Shown piece by piece: positions 45,186-56,251 of a stretch of DNA of 64,000 bases. The stretch's first letter is position 1. The number at the start of each line of letters is the position of its first letter. A model generated the notes under the pieces. That model was not told the DNA's origin. It did not search any database and saw nothing but the letters and a program-made list of their open reading frames with translations. A program made the position numbers and the translations under genes. The stretch is taken from the NCBI GenBank assembly GCA_004835665.1, contig RBKR01000011.1:1302001-1366000 (forward strand), read 5' to 3'. This DNA comes from Phoma sp. XZ068 (taxonomy: Eukaryota; Ascomycota; Dothideomycetes; Pleosporales; Didymellaceae).

Positions 45186-46040
45186 GAGACATCTCCAGAA
45201 GTTTAATGCCGTTTGCCACAGTCATTCCGTCACTGTTACTGTCTTTGTGAATTGGGACTCGACACAGAAATGATCTGGCTGCGCTAAATATTCAAGGCTC
45301 CGTGGTAAATCTTGTATTGCTATGTCTCGGCTAAGTGTCGCTTTACTGTGTTCGATATTGTGAAGCTTGCTCCCGAATTTTGTCGGTCTGTCCCTGCCAT
45401 CGTTGCAACGGTGCCTCTACAGATATCGAGTTAACACGTAGAAACGCATAATGGCATGTAGGGATCGATTGAGTTGGAATGGTATGTCAATCAAGTTTGC
45501 TCAGATAGGTATGGATTGAGTGTAACACTGATAAGCTGCGTGGCAGAGTTGTTTCGCCAGTTTTTAGATTGCGGGCATCTTAATATTAGTGTAACATATG
45601 TTCACAAGACTAGCACTGATAATCAAGACTTACCCTCTTTCAATCTCAACTGAAGGCTGTTCAAATTTCAGAAACACTGCAGACAGGCTTGCTGTCACCC
45701 ATAATGTAAAAGAAACGCTTTGCAAACTTGAAGGAAGACTTATCTTATTGCGACAGTGGTCTTCTAAAGGCTGGTAAGTGCTGAAAAGAAAGATGTGATG
45801 CAGTATGTGCGCACGCAGAAGCATCTGCATAATGCGCAGGAGGGCGCTATGGGGAGTGTAATTATCTACATCTGAGTTAAAAACAATGTTTGAGCCCATA
45901 TATAGAGCTACTGTTAGGAAACGCCAGCCATAGGTATAGCTTTACAAGTCACGGGGTATAATTGTTGTTTCATCACCAATCCACACCGTCACATTGTTGC
46001 TATAGTAATCTTATATTAACTACTTGCTGAAACCTCACAA
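45186..46040. other. Convergent intergenic region
   Basis: 855 bp of AT-rich 3' flank between the SDR and the unrecognised membrane-protein gene. A 270-bp antisense open frame (45899-45630) has no supporting features. Confidence 0.55.
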
Positions 46041-47690
46041 TCACGCCAACGACCCAATAGTGACCCAACAATGATACAAGTGATCCTCCTTCCCAGATAA
46101 CGCATCCGTCACCGCTGCCAAATTAACCTTCTCCCCATTGCGATCCAGCGTGCTGTTGACGCCCAGTGGCTGCGGCCTCTCAGGCCAGTTAGACTTGTCC
46201 CAATACCAGTCTTTCAAGTTGGAGGGAACGCCAGGCTTCACAGTCATCCAGTTGTCTTTGGCGTAGGGACAGTCGTAGCCGATGGCGAAGCCTGGTTGAA
46301 TTAGCTTTCGGCTCGGAAAGGGTTAGTAGCAGGGCTTACCGGTTTTCGGATCACTTCCTTGGCTTGGGTCGACTACGCGGAGGGCGGCGCCTACGCCATC
46401 CATGAGAGTGAAGGCTAGGGAAGTTAGTGTTATTGTCCATGGATGTTGTAGGCTAGAGACGTACAGTTCTGAATGGTGTACGTGACAGTGTCAGCGCCAA
46501 CCAGGTCAGCGAACTTATCTGAGAAAGGAACTTTCTCGCCTAAGATATTGTCAGTATAGTGGCGCAGCAATGTCTCAGTCACAAACATACCTGACGGAGA
46601 CCCCAGAGTGACCAGCTCAAAGTCCTTGCCACCTGCGATTATACCATTGTCGTGGTACCACTCGTCGATCTTCCAAGACTGCTTATCAAGGTTGACAATG
46701 TTGATCTTGATGAAGAAGTCCTGGACAATGTGCGGAAGAACGTATTTGTCGAAGAGATAAGTGGCAATTACAGTCACTGCGAGCGCGCCAACACCAGCGC
46801 CAAATCGAGGCCACCTCTTGAGGAAGTTCGTGAAAGCTCCTTTTGTGCTAGTTTCAAGGGCAGCCTTTTCCATGGCTACTTCCGCAGCGGTCTCGGCTTC
46901 GACGAATGCTTGCTTGGCAGTCATGTATTGTACGCCCTCTGTTCCCACCATGGCCTCTCGAGCTTTCTGGAGCTTCTGGGCCGCGTCGATCCATTCATGG
47001 TGCGCTGGAGTCAGGCCCTGGATGAAAGACCCTAGTCCGTTGTACACAAGCGAGCCAACGACCAGAGCAATCGCAGTATCCGAAGCCAGTCGCGGTAGGT
47101 CGACGAGGAAAGAAGAGGCCTGGCCACCGCTGGCACTGTAGAAGCCAACTTGAACCGTAGACTTTGCCTTGACCTCTATACCCGCTGGTAGGTTCGCAGC
47201 ATGCTCGATATCGGTGGTCGGCTCGTCACCTTCGCCTGCAACAACTGTTGACCACACATACGACTTTCCGTCTTTACTTTGGTGAAAGTGTACAACCTTG
47301 CCATTATCGAGGGTTGTCCGGTTCCAAGGCGACAGTTGGGAGTCGAACATGCCGCGAGTTAGTGTTTCATGGTCGTCTTCCGCATTCTTGGTGAACTTGG
47401 CCAGGGCAGGGCCATCTTTGTCGATGTATGCCTGTCGCAGTTCCTTCGACAGGTATGTTGTTGTCCGGACGGGTACCTTGACAGGCTCTGCGTTTGGTCA
47501 GTTTTTCGTTCATATAGTGGTAGTGAGCAACAGACCAGTGGTGTCTGGCATTGTCTATGGTGCTGTGGCTTAAAGTGAAATTCAGTGCCTCCGTGATACT
47601 AACATAGTGGTCCTGTTCTGACTTATATATCGAGACCCCGCTGTAGTCGTGGATGGTCCACTTTGATGGCAATATAACGCCTCGAGACAT
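46041..47690 (-). CDS. Unrecognised membrane protein
   Basis: Deduced exons: 47690-47600, 47487-46465, 46414-46340 and 46291-46041; 479 aa. The last three joins are clean (GTACGT/CCCTAG, GTAAGC/AACCAG) and fuse TYTIQN to SFTLMDGVGAALRVVDPSQG SDPKTG and FAIGYDCPYAKDNWM. The first exon join uses a weak donor (GTATCA) and is tentative. The protein has two hydrophobic helices, IALVVGSLVYNGLGSFIQGL (about 175-195) and RFGAGVGALAVTVIATYLFD (about 255-275), separated by a helical Ala/Glu-rich segment (FVEAETAAEVAMEKAALETS). The C-terminal 150 residues look like a soluble beta-rich domain. I do not recognise a family. It could be a helical-hairpin membrane-active protein; that is inference. Confidence 0.68.
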
Positions 47691-48483
47691 TTCGCTAGAC
47701 TATAGCACTGCAAGCCCACAGGAATCGAGGTCTCGCTCTCACCGAACCGTTCAGATATAGCTAGCCGACCAAGCGTGGGACTCGATCATGCATAACTATC
47801 AAAGTCGAGTATATCGAATGAAGCTAGGCTCGGACCGAACCTTGCCATGGGCCGCGCAAACGGACACTGCCCCGCGTCTGCAACGCCAACATTGCCGAAA
47901 TCATTAACGAACCACACCCTTTGGGCGATCAAAAATATTGTGATTGGTGAAGCTAACTTACAGATCGAGCTGGATCTTCGGACGTAGGCGACTCAGCGCT
48001 TCAATAACTCAGAACCCACTTCTGCAGCCCAATGATGGGGCTCGTTCACCCCTGCCTCTTCAGTGGTCTGGCCAGGACTGCTTCGGGGAAGACCGAAGAG
48101 AACTTGCCGTCTTGAATCATTCTGTTTTTATGTGTCTGCTCGCAGACCTGCCAAAGGAGTGCTTCAACGTGTGTTGCTCTGTGTCATGCATCTAGGTACA
48201 GTCATGCGATTCCGGCTGCTCTCGCTGGATTTAGCGACAACCCATGCAGTATGCCATCTTCAGAAGGCCAGCACAATAACTACTAGCAAACACAAGATCT
48301 AATAAGTTTCTGGGTGGACCTCGGAGAACCACTGACATCTGATGTCGTGTTAAGGGTCCAGTCACTTGCGCTTACGCCACAAACGCACTAGCGTCATTTT
48401 CCCTATCGATACCAAAATTTCCAGAGCTTCAACTTTCTACGTCCGCACAAGCAACACAACACACACGCTTCACCTCGCCCACC
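47691..48483. other. Divergent intergenic region upstream of utp11
   Basis: 793 bp between divergent starts; short unsupported frames only. The final 60 bp is the CA-rich utp11 leader. Confidence 0.55.
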
Positions 48484-49364
48484 ATGTCGTCCATGCGCAA
48501 TGCCGTCCAGCGGCGCAACCACAAGGAGCGCGCGCAGCCCGAAGAGCGCCAGAAATGGGGTCTTCTCGAAAAGCGCAAGGTACACCCACCCACTGTATTT
48601 TATTACCAACGAGTACTGACAATGCGCAGGACTACAAACTCCGTGCCGCAGACCACCGACAGAAGAAGGCCAAGCTCAAGATCCTCTCCGAGAAAGCGCG
48701 CGACCGCAACCCCGATGAGTTTTCGTTCAAGATGATGTCGTCGAGCGTCGACTCGAAGGGGCGGAAGGTAGCAGACCGCGGCAACGAGGCGCTGAGTATG
48801 GACGTCGTCAAGCTGCTCAAGACGCAGGACGCGGCGTATATCAGGACGATGCTGCAGCAGGTGCGGAGGGAGAGGCAGAAGCTGGAGGAGCGGTTGATTC
48901 TCGAAGAGCAGGGCGAGGTCAGGGCGCTGAAGGACGGCGAGGACGGGCGCCAGGGGAAACACAGGGTGTTTGTGGAGAATGAGGAGGAGCAGGAGGAGTT
49001 TGATGCTGATACGTGGTTTGGAGAGGGCAAGTCAATGCCGGCGTCACAACCTGAGTTCCCTGCAGAATGGGAAGACGAGTCAGACGAGGAGGACGACGAC
49101 GAGCAGCGGCCGCAGAAGAAGACGCTGTCGGCGAAGAAGCTGAAGGAGCAAGAAGAGGCGGCGAAGAAGCTGAAGAAGTTCGAGAAGACACGATCACGCG
49201 CGCAGTCCAGAACAGCGTACAGACTGCAGATGGTCAAGAAGAAGGAGCGCGAGCTTGTCACTGCAGAAGAGGAGCTGGAGAAGCAGCGCGCCAAGATGAA
49301 CAGTAGCGTCGGCGGCATGAACAAGAACGGCGTCAAATTCAAGATCAGGGAGCGCAAGCGCTGA
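48484..49364 (+). CDS. utp11: U3 snoRNA-associated protein Utp11
   Basis: Two exons (48484-48579, 48630-49364) encode 276 aa. The start MSSMRNAVQRRNHKERAQPE followed by RQKWGLLEKRKDYKLRA (across the intron) and RNPDEFSFKMMSSS is the Utp11 signature. The middle keeps the family's helical part; a conserved acidic tract (EDESDEEDDDEQ) and a basic end (GVKFKIRERKR) follow. Utp11 is part of the SSU processome that processes 18S rRNA precursors in the nucleolus. It converges with the SDR gene across only 46 bp, so the 3' UTRs must overlap. Confidence 0.95.
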
Positions 49365-49410
49365 GCCCCTCATCGAACCATTATCAGCTTGAATTAGAAC
49401 AATGATACCC

Positions 49411-50199
49411 CTACAGCCTCGCCGGCATCCTCATCGCTCCATCCAACCTCAGCACCGTCCCGTTCAACATCTGATTCCCCACCGCCTCCACAACCAGCCT
49501 GGCAAACTCCTCCGGCAGGCCCGCCCGCTTGGGGAACTCCATGCTACTCTCGAGGCTTTTCTTCACCTTGGCGCTCATCATCTTGGTCATGGCGCTGTCG
49601 AACATGCTCGGCGCAATCGTCACAGCCCGGATGCCGTACTTGCTCAGATCTCTTGCAAGGGGGAGTGTCAAGCTGGCCACTGCACCCTTGGACGCCGCAT
49701 ACGCAACCTGGCCCATCTGTCCATCGAACGCAGCAGACGACGCAATCATGATGATCACACCGCGCTCACCGTCCGCACCGTCGGGCGTGTTCTGCGTCAT
49801 ATGCGGCAGCGCCTGGCGGATGAGATCGAGAGTGCCGCGCAGGTTGATATTCAGCACAAAGTCGATGCTCTCAATGCTGAGAGGCTCATTCTTCTTATCG
49901 ATGATCAGCCCAGGCAGGCCGACACCAGCACCTGCAACAACACCGCCGATGGGTGCCTGTGTTTCCTTGGTCCAGGATACAGTGCCGCTGATGGCCGCGG
50001 CGATGGCGTCGGTCGAGGTGACGTCTGTCTCGAAGAACTTTGCTCGCGAGCCCAGCTCGGACACGATTTTCGAACCGTTGTCGCTGTTCAGATCGAGCAG
50101 CGAGACGTAGGCGCCGAGGGCGTGCAGGGCGCGGGCTGTTGCGAGACCGAGGCCAGACACACCGCCGCTGATGATGAACGTGCGGTTTTCCGTCTTCAT
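49411..50199 (-). CDS. Short-chain dehydrogenase, 3-hydroxyacyl-CoA dehydrogenase type 2-like
   Basis: A single exon; ATG 50199 (MKTENRTFIISGGVSGLG) gives 262 aa. An upstream in-frame ATG at 50256 would prepend an unlikely MFYYIYTSP. Motifs: GGVSGLG cofactor loop, DLNSDNG, GAGVG, N of NINLRGT, Ser of IMIASSAAF, YAASKGAVASLTLPLARDL (YxxxK) and IAPSMFDSAM. The pattern resembles HSD17B10/FabG-like enzymes that oxidise 3-hydroxyacyl-CoA. The C-terminus is Ala-Arg-Leu, a PTS1 variant, suggesting a peroxisomal rather than mitochondrial enzyme (inference). Confidence 0.88.
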   Translation of the reverse strand: MKTENRTFIISGGVSGLGLATARALHALGAYVSLLDLNSDNGSKIVSELGSRAKFFETDVTSTDAIAAAISGTVSWTKETQAPIGGVVAGAGVGLPGLIIDKKNEPLSIESIDFVLNINLRGTLDLIRQALPHMTQNTPDGADGERGVIIMIASSAAFDGQMGQVAYAASKGAVASLTLPLARDLSKYGIRAVTIAPSMFDSAMTKMMSAKVKKSLESSMEFPKRAGLPEEFARLVVEAVGNQMLNGTVLRLDGAMRMPARL

Positions 50200-50551
50200 G
50201 GTGCAAGTATATGTAGGATTGGGACAGGTTGGTGATGTGTAGATGTAATAAAACAACGAAACCAGGAAGTTATGCTGATCTCAATTCCTCAGCTGCTGGC
50301 TGTGAAGTGTAACCGTGTTCCTGAAGACAAGAAGTCCGCATGTGTAAACCCCCATCCCCAGCCTCGGCTCCCACGCATCGGCGTTCTCTCCCCCCAAAAC
50401 CCCGACATCCGTCTAATCCCTGTCCCAAATCTCGAACCACACTCCCGAGCTCCGCAGCATCGCGCACCACCGCAACTCCCGCACCGCGGCGGCCCACCCA
50501 CCACCCTCGTCACCACACCTCGCGCCGGCATCTGCATAGAGACTCGCCAAA
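50200..50551. promoter_or_regulatory. Divergent promoter, SDR / cmc1
   Basis: 352 bp between the two start codons, CT-rich toward cmc1. No gene seen. Confidence 0.45.
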
Positions 50552-51212
50552 ATGAACACGCCCGGCGCATCGATGCCGCCCGCGGCCTCCCCAGGAAACG
50601 CAGACAACTACATCATTGGGAAAAACACACGGCCTGCGAACCCAACGCCGCTGTCTGCGCCGCAGGAGCAGCAAGTGCGAGACTTGTATTATAAGAATGT
50701 GCGCGCCAAGTGTGCGCCTGAGATAGAAGGTTCGTCTCCACACACTTCCCACACCCAGCATTTCCACCCTGCACACTTGCACCACCGCGCACAGCAACAC
50801 CCACGATGAACAAAGCGAACGAACAGAAGGAATTGAGTGTGTGTGGGGAGAAGTTATTAACGTATCCCCAGCATTCGCAACCTGCGCCCTAGGCAGAACC
50901 CTAACAATGATATACGCCTGCCGCGCCCCCCGCCTCGCAATGAACACCTGCATGCTGCAATACCAGAACCAAGATGAACTCGACAAGGCGCGGAGCGAGT
51001 GGTTTGCGCTCGCTGAGGAGCGCCAGCGTGCGCGTGTCGAGCATAAGAGACAGCTTGCTGATGCGAGGGATAAGCATAAGGAGTGGTGGAATTTGGATGA
51101 TGGGGGGAGACTGCAGGGGAAGAGGGCGGAGGGGGAGGGCGCGGTGAGGAGGGAGGAGAATAGGGTTGATGGGAGTGGGGTGCGGAGGGGGGGCGTTTGG
51201 GGTGGGACGTAG
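50552..51212 (+). CDS. cmc1: COX assembly mitochondrial protein, twin CX9C (Cmc1 type)
   Basis: Two exons (50552-50729, 50872-51212) with an unusually long 142-bp intron; 172 aa. The splice rebuilds the first CX9C motif (CAPEIEAFATC), followed by CRAPRLAMNTC, giving the coiled-coil-helix-coiled-coil-helix fold imported by Mia40 into the intermembrane space. Relation to Cmc1 is supported by order and spacing and by NQDELDKARSEWFA after the second motif. Cmc1 stabilises Cox1 with Cox14 and Coa3 during complex IV assembly. The C-terminal tail (HKEWWNLDDGGRLQGKRAEG onward) is charged and longer than in yeast. Confidence 0.9.
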
Positions 51213-51720
51213 GTGGTTGTTGGGGGCTGCATTATTGGCGTTTGGATTAGCAAGACTTGAATTGCATGTGTATAGATAGCTACGAGATGGGATGGATGGG
51301 TGTATTATATATCGAGGATGCATCATGTGTGCAGACTGTTTTTCTTCTTGAGCGCTGGGTCGATACTTGAAAATTTGACTGCTGTGTGCAAGGTGACCAG
51401 CGTCAGTGAGCCATGTTTAACGGACAATAGCTGTATATTCTGCTTGGTTATGCTGCTGCATGGATGGACTGTATACCCGTTCAATTGGTATATTTACTAT
51501 TTAGCTTGTCTAAGATTGCAGAACAGCAATCTTGCTATGCCGGCCCTACGAATATTCGACGAAGCAGTCAATTTACGGTAGTGATGTTGGTGTTGAGTTG
51601 ATTTTAATTTAACACTAATTTTGCCTGATCTCGACGACCGATGTCGACATTCCTTCGATCCCTGATGGTATCCCAATCGCAACTCCCAAACGCCATAAAA
51701 TGCCCCCCCACACCAACCCC
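51213..51720. other. Convergent intergenic region
   Basis: 508 bp between cmc1 and taf9 stops, AT-rich in the middle. No gene seen. Confidence 0.6.
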
Positions 51721-52512
51721 TCACCCCATAACCTCCTGAAACTCATCCTCATCCACCTCCTCCCCATCCATCCCCCCCATCTCCTCATCCTCAGCACCAA
51801 CCGCAGCCCCAAAACTCGTATCCTTGACCGGCCCCCCCTCCCCAACAACCCCCTCCATCCCCTCCTCCCCCCCACTCATCTCCACCTCCTCCGTCTCCCA
51901 CGCCTCTTTAACCCCCCACCCCACACCCGTAAAACAATACCTCTCCGGCGGCAACCTAACCCCAAACTCCCTCTCCACGCGTGGCAACGCAACCCTATTC
52001 CTCTCACTCGCCACCTCAGCAAGCACCTCCTTCCCCAGTCCGCCTCCCACCCCCGCCGCCCCCATCATCGCCGCCCGTCCCGCAACACTCGTCCTCAACG
52101 CATTAAGACTTATGCCCTCATCAGCAGTGGGATCACGTTTCTTCTTCTCCGACACAGGCAGGGATGATGGCACCGGTGGCTCGTACGCCAGCGCGTCGGA
52201 TAATACGCCCGAGGTGTAGCGGTATGAGAAGTCGAGGAGTTGCAAGGGGACGCGCTCGGTGTATGCGGTTACGCCCATGTTTGCGAGGAGGAGGTGGATG
52301 AGGCGGGCGTCGCGGGGGCGTTTGGTGGTGCCGGTGTCGAGGAGGGAGGTGGAGGGGTATGCGGTTGATGTTGATGTTGGTTGGGTGGGTGGTTGGGCGG
52401 TGGGTGCGTGGTGTGGTTGTGAGTGGGATGCTGGGGGGGAGTTTGTGTGGGCTGCTGAGGCGGTTGCTGGTGGCGTGCTGATGCCGTTTGTGTCTGGGGC
52501 GGGCGACGCCAT
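51721..52512 (-). CDS. taf9: TFIID/SAGA subunit Taf9 (histone-fold)
   Basis: An intronless gene of 263 aa. Residues 1-60 are Ser/Pro/Thr/Ala-rich and disordered. The histone fold follows: RPRDARLIHLLLANMGVTAY, TERVPLQLLDFSYRYTSGVL SDALAY, a basic insert (VSEKKKRDPTADEG) and ISLNALRTSVAGRA. A conserved NRVALPRVEREFGVRLPPER YCFTGVGW matches the Taf9 segment after the fold. The C-terminus is acidic (EDEEMGGMDGEEVDEDEFQE). Taf9 pairs with Taf6 in TFIID and SAGA. Base composition is strongly biased to CC/GG runs compared with its neighbours. Confidence 0.94.
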   Translation of the reverse strand: MASPAPDTNGISTPPATASAAHTNSPPASHSQPHHAPTAQPPTQPTSTSTAYPSTSLLDTGTTKRPRDARLIHLLLANMGVTAYTERVPLQLLDFSYRYTSGVLSDALAYEPPVPSSLPVSEKKKRDPTADEGISLNALRTSVAGRAAMMGAAGVGGGLGKEVLAEVASERNRVALPRVEREFGVRLPPERYCFTGVGWGVKEAWETEEVEMSGGEEGMEGVVGEGGPVKDTSFGAAVGAEDEEMGGMDGEEVDEDEFQEVMG

Positions 52513-52745
52513 GGTGGGTGTGTGTTGTGGTTGTGTGAGTGAGGTGAGTGAGGGCGGTCGCGAAGGCGCGAGGTCATGGGCTTGGCGTTGCGGCTCTGCG
52601 TAGGGCTGAAATCTGGGGTGCGCCGGACGAACGTCAAAGTGGACGTCAGTAAACGCAAGTGAAATATCATGTCAAAGTGAACGTCGTCGAAATGTCATCA
52701 ACGTCAATGCACGGCAGTCACAAATAGCTGAAAATGAATTATTAC

Positions 52746-55700
52746 CTAAACTTTCAATCCCAGGCCCTCTGCGCCGTCTTCATGCAAATCCTCATCTCCA
52801 GTAGCCTCGCTAGCAATGCTCTCGTGCAGACTCGGCGTCTTGTCCTTCCTGCCCATGCGCTTGATCGAGCCCCAGCTGAGCGCGCTGCTCTTGTCCTTGG
52901 GCGTGCCGATGCTGGGAGAGTTGTGGTTGCTGATGCTCTCGGTGCTCCGCCCAAGGCCAAAGAAACCGCTCGCGTCCTCCTCAGCCTCGTCTGGCGTGCT
53001 GGGCACCTCGCCTTTCTTCGCGAAGAGCGGGTTCTTCTTGCCGAACGAGAGGAACTGGCTCGTGCTGCCCTTGCGGGTGAGCTTCTGCATGAACGACTCC
53101 TTGCCGATAGAGCCGGCCTGGTCAGAGGTCGCCTGGGAGATGCTGCGCTCGAGCGACTCGCGCGGTGACGCTTCAGAGGCGTCGGCGGTGGAGATGATAG
53201 ACGGCGTGTCGCGCGATGGGCGTGGGAAGTGCTCGCTGGGAGAGGTGGGATGGCTACCGTCTGCGGATGGTTCAAACGCAACCTGCCTGTCCTTGTCCTT
53301 GCCTTTAGACTTGTCTGCTTTCTCGGCCTTGGTCTTCTCCTTCTTCTCCGCCTTTTCTGCTTTCCTGGCCTCCTTCTCGGCTGCACGCTTGGCCTTCTCT
53401 TCCTCTGACTTTTTACCGAGCGTGAACATGGTGAAGGTGGCGGCGGCCGGGTTGAGGCCTGTTGGTGGAGTTCCTGGCCTGGGCGGGTAGTCGCGCGGGG
53501 CCATGTGTGATGCAGATGATTGAGGCCGCGTGCCGATCGGTGCTTGCATGGGTGAGCGCGCGTTGGAGGGGAAATCGAGGATGTCGTCGTGCATTGAATC
53601 ATCCATGACCAGGTTTGTCGTCGATCCGTGCTGTACAGAGGGTCGACGTGATGGCATCCTAGACCACGACGAGGTGTTGGTGTTGTTGACACTCCAGTCC
53701 ACGCCTAGAGGGCTACTCCTAGCTCCAAACGCATCCACACCCCAGCCGAAGCGCGTCTGGCTTTCCGTAGAGGGTCGGGGCAGGGCCATGCCTTCGCCGG
53801 ATTTGGTGGAGCCCTGACGCGGGGACGACGGCCGGTCCATGCCTAGTACGGATGTCAGCCAAGGATCGTTCTTCGTGCCAAACATGTTGAACGTACGCTT
53901 GCGCGTCGCCACATGCTTTGGACTGCTGGACGAATCCACGGGCTGAGTCTTCGTTCGCATGAACGAGTCGTACCAAGCACCCTCGGCACTGCCACGGCGT
54001 CGCGAGGTGCCCACGGCGTCGATGCCAAATTCTTGTCGGGGGAGTGACTGGCTCTGGGAGGGCTTCAAAGAGCCCAATGCAGGCCCCTGTCCAGATATGG
54101 TCTTACCACGCTGCCTGTTGAGGCCAAATAAACCGCCGAATCTGCTCTGGGAGTTCATGAACGAGCTGGACGAGGACTGGATGGAGCGTTTGTCGGGGTC
54201 GATGTTCTCTGGGTTGGGGTAGAATTGGAGTTGGCCGCTTTCTCGTGGACTTGCGAAGACGCTGGGAGATCGGCTCTCGGGTGGTGAGACGGGCGGATTG
54301 GGATCTCTGGGTGGATCGACGTGCCCAAGAGCTCCAAGCCCAGGGAGGACGTTGCGCATGTTTGGTGAGGGTTCGAGTGAGATTAGGCGGGGCGGGCCGA
54401 TAAGGTCGTCGTCTTCGTTGTCTGTGAGGCCTAGGTCGTCGCCGAAAAGACCTGCTGGGAGCAGAGCACCCGCTGTGGGGCTCATAGGTGCACCGCCGGT
54501 CAATGATTCAAGATCGGCCTGAGACATTTGCGAGATGGACGGGGTGTGGCCGTGGCCGCGGGGAGGTAGCGCCATGCCGTTGACGGGGTTGAAGTAGGGA
54601 GTAACGGTAGGGAATGGCGGTGATGAGCTGACCGTCATGCTGTTGAAGGGCGCGGAAGAGGTCTGCACAAAGCCACCAGGGGGCCCGTTCATGAGCCCCT
54701 CACGCATGCTGACGGGGCGCTGATGGCTGTTCCTCCTAACGGGACCGAGTCTTGGGACGCTTGGATCGTCGTAGAGCTGCGGCTGGCTCATGCGGCGCTG
54801 CTGCAGATACTGCAATCTGCTCGAGACCTCCTGGTTGGCGCGGTCGGCTTCGGTGAAGAGCTGCCAGGCCTGAGCGTACTGCTGCTGCAACAGGCCCAGA
54901 GTCATCCTCCAGCGATTGTCTTCCTCGCGCTCAGCATTGTCAGGGCCGTCTGGTGCCTCACCGCCCTCCTGACCCTCTTCCAGCTCTTTCCTCTCCTCTT
55001 CCAGGGCCTTGATCTGGGTTCCTTTCTCGCGGATGGCGTCTTCGAGGACTTTGTTGGCTTGGATCTCCTCTTCGTACTTGTCCTTGACTTGCTGGATGCG
55101 TTTCTGGGAGGACTCCTTGTACGCTTCCTGCTCTTTCTTGAGGTTCTCGGCCGTCTCGCGGAGCTCCACGGATTCGCGAGTCCACTTGGCAACGTCGTCC
55201 TTCATCTTCTTCCTCTCTGCTTCCTTCTGACGGAAAACTCTCTCCTGCTGGGTTCGGCGAGTCTGTGCGGCGGCACTCTGCCGTTCGAGCGTGGCCACCT
55301 CCTTGCGCAGGTCGCGGCTGGCGTCTTCCTTCTCTTTGAGTGCAGCTTTTTTCTCGTCGCGCTTGTCGATGAGAACGACCCTCTGGGTGACAAAATCCTG
55401 GTCCTCGTCCTGCATCTGCTTCTCCATGTCGTCGAGGTCGCGTCGCAGGGCGTCCAGCTTCTCGGTCAGGGCGCGGATCGAGTCGTTGGAGTCGGTGGCG
55501 TCACGTGCATCGTCTGCAGTCTGCGAGGCGGGCGAGCCCCTGCGGCCAATGTCCGGGCGTCGAGCGCGTGAGGTGCTGTTGCTGTGCTCGCGCGTCATGA
55601 CCGGGGCGACAAAGGGCGTGGCGACATCGGCAAGGCTCTTGTTCGGGCGGATAATGGGCGGCGGATTCGACTCGTCGTCGTGGGCAGCGGTGGGCGGGGT

Positions 55701-56251
55701 GGCGGCATAGTACTGGTCCGAGTCGGCGGGCAGGGTGCGCAGGCGGATGGGCACGCTGGGGGCCTGGAAGTTGGACGAGTTGAAGGTGACGACGCGGATG
55801 GTGTAGTGGTGGTCGGGCTGCAGGTGCTCGATGGTGACGGAGGTGTCGTGGGGGGCGACATGGCCAACGTCGATGCCGTTGATGCGGACGACATACTTGA
55901 GCACGGCGGCGCGCTCGGGCGACTTCCAGTGCAGGAGCACGCCGTCGGCCTTGATGCCGGCGAGCGAGACGAGGGGGGCGACGGGGACCTCGAGGCCGAG
56001 CACCTGCACGAGCTTCTCGACGGGCTGCGAGAGGACCTGGTAGGCGCGGAAGGCGACCCTGGGTGCGTTAGTAAGCCAGCATCGTATGTGCAGTGCTGCA
56101 TCCGTGTTGTATGTAAAGGGCCGTACCAGAACAGGGCCAGCACGATGCAGGCGGTGCGCAGCCAGCCGGACGACGAGAAGAGCAGCGTCTCCATGTCGTA
56201 GCGCGCGACGTCCGGCGGCCAGTACAGCGACGTCGCCGGGTCGGAGAACAT
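52746..56251 (-). CDS. Membrane-anchored fibronectin type III / coiled-coil protein
   Basis: Two exons (56251-56127, 56058-52746) joined by a 68-bp intron (GTACGG, TACTAAC branch, ACCCAG); 1145 aa. The first exon supplies MFSDPATSLYWPPDVARYDM and a transmembrane helix (SSGWLRTACIVLALFWVAFR). An FN3 domain spans about 68-150 (KADGVLLHWKSPERAAVLKY, YTIRVVTFNSSNFQAPSVPI RL). A long coiled coil (about 225-440: IRALTEKLDALRRDLDDMEK onward) follows, then 600 disordered residues rich in Ser/Pro, a Lys/Ala/Glu-rich helix (EEEKAKRAAEKEARKAEKAE) near 950 and an acidic end. The layout is conserved in Pezizomycotina, but I do not know an assigned function; a scaffold at ER or septal membrane is conceivable. 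Divergent from the lipin homologue. Confidence 0.85.

Noticed and set aside
45630..45899. 89-codon minus-strand frame
   Set aside because: No family, weak context, AT-rich flank.
48632..49357. 241-codon Ser-rich frame antisense to utp11
   Set aside because: A shadow of the Lys/Glu-rich Utp11 helices.
54723..55571. 282-codon leucine-rich open frame antisense to the FN3/coiled-coil gene
   Set aside because: It is the reverse-strand image of the Glu/Lys/Arg-rich coiled coil, which naturally reads as Leu/Phe-rich.
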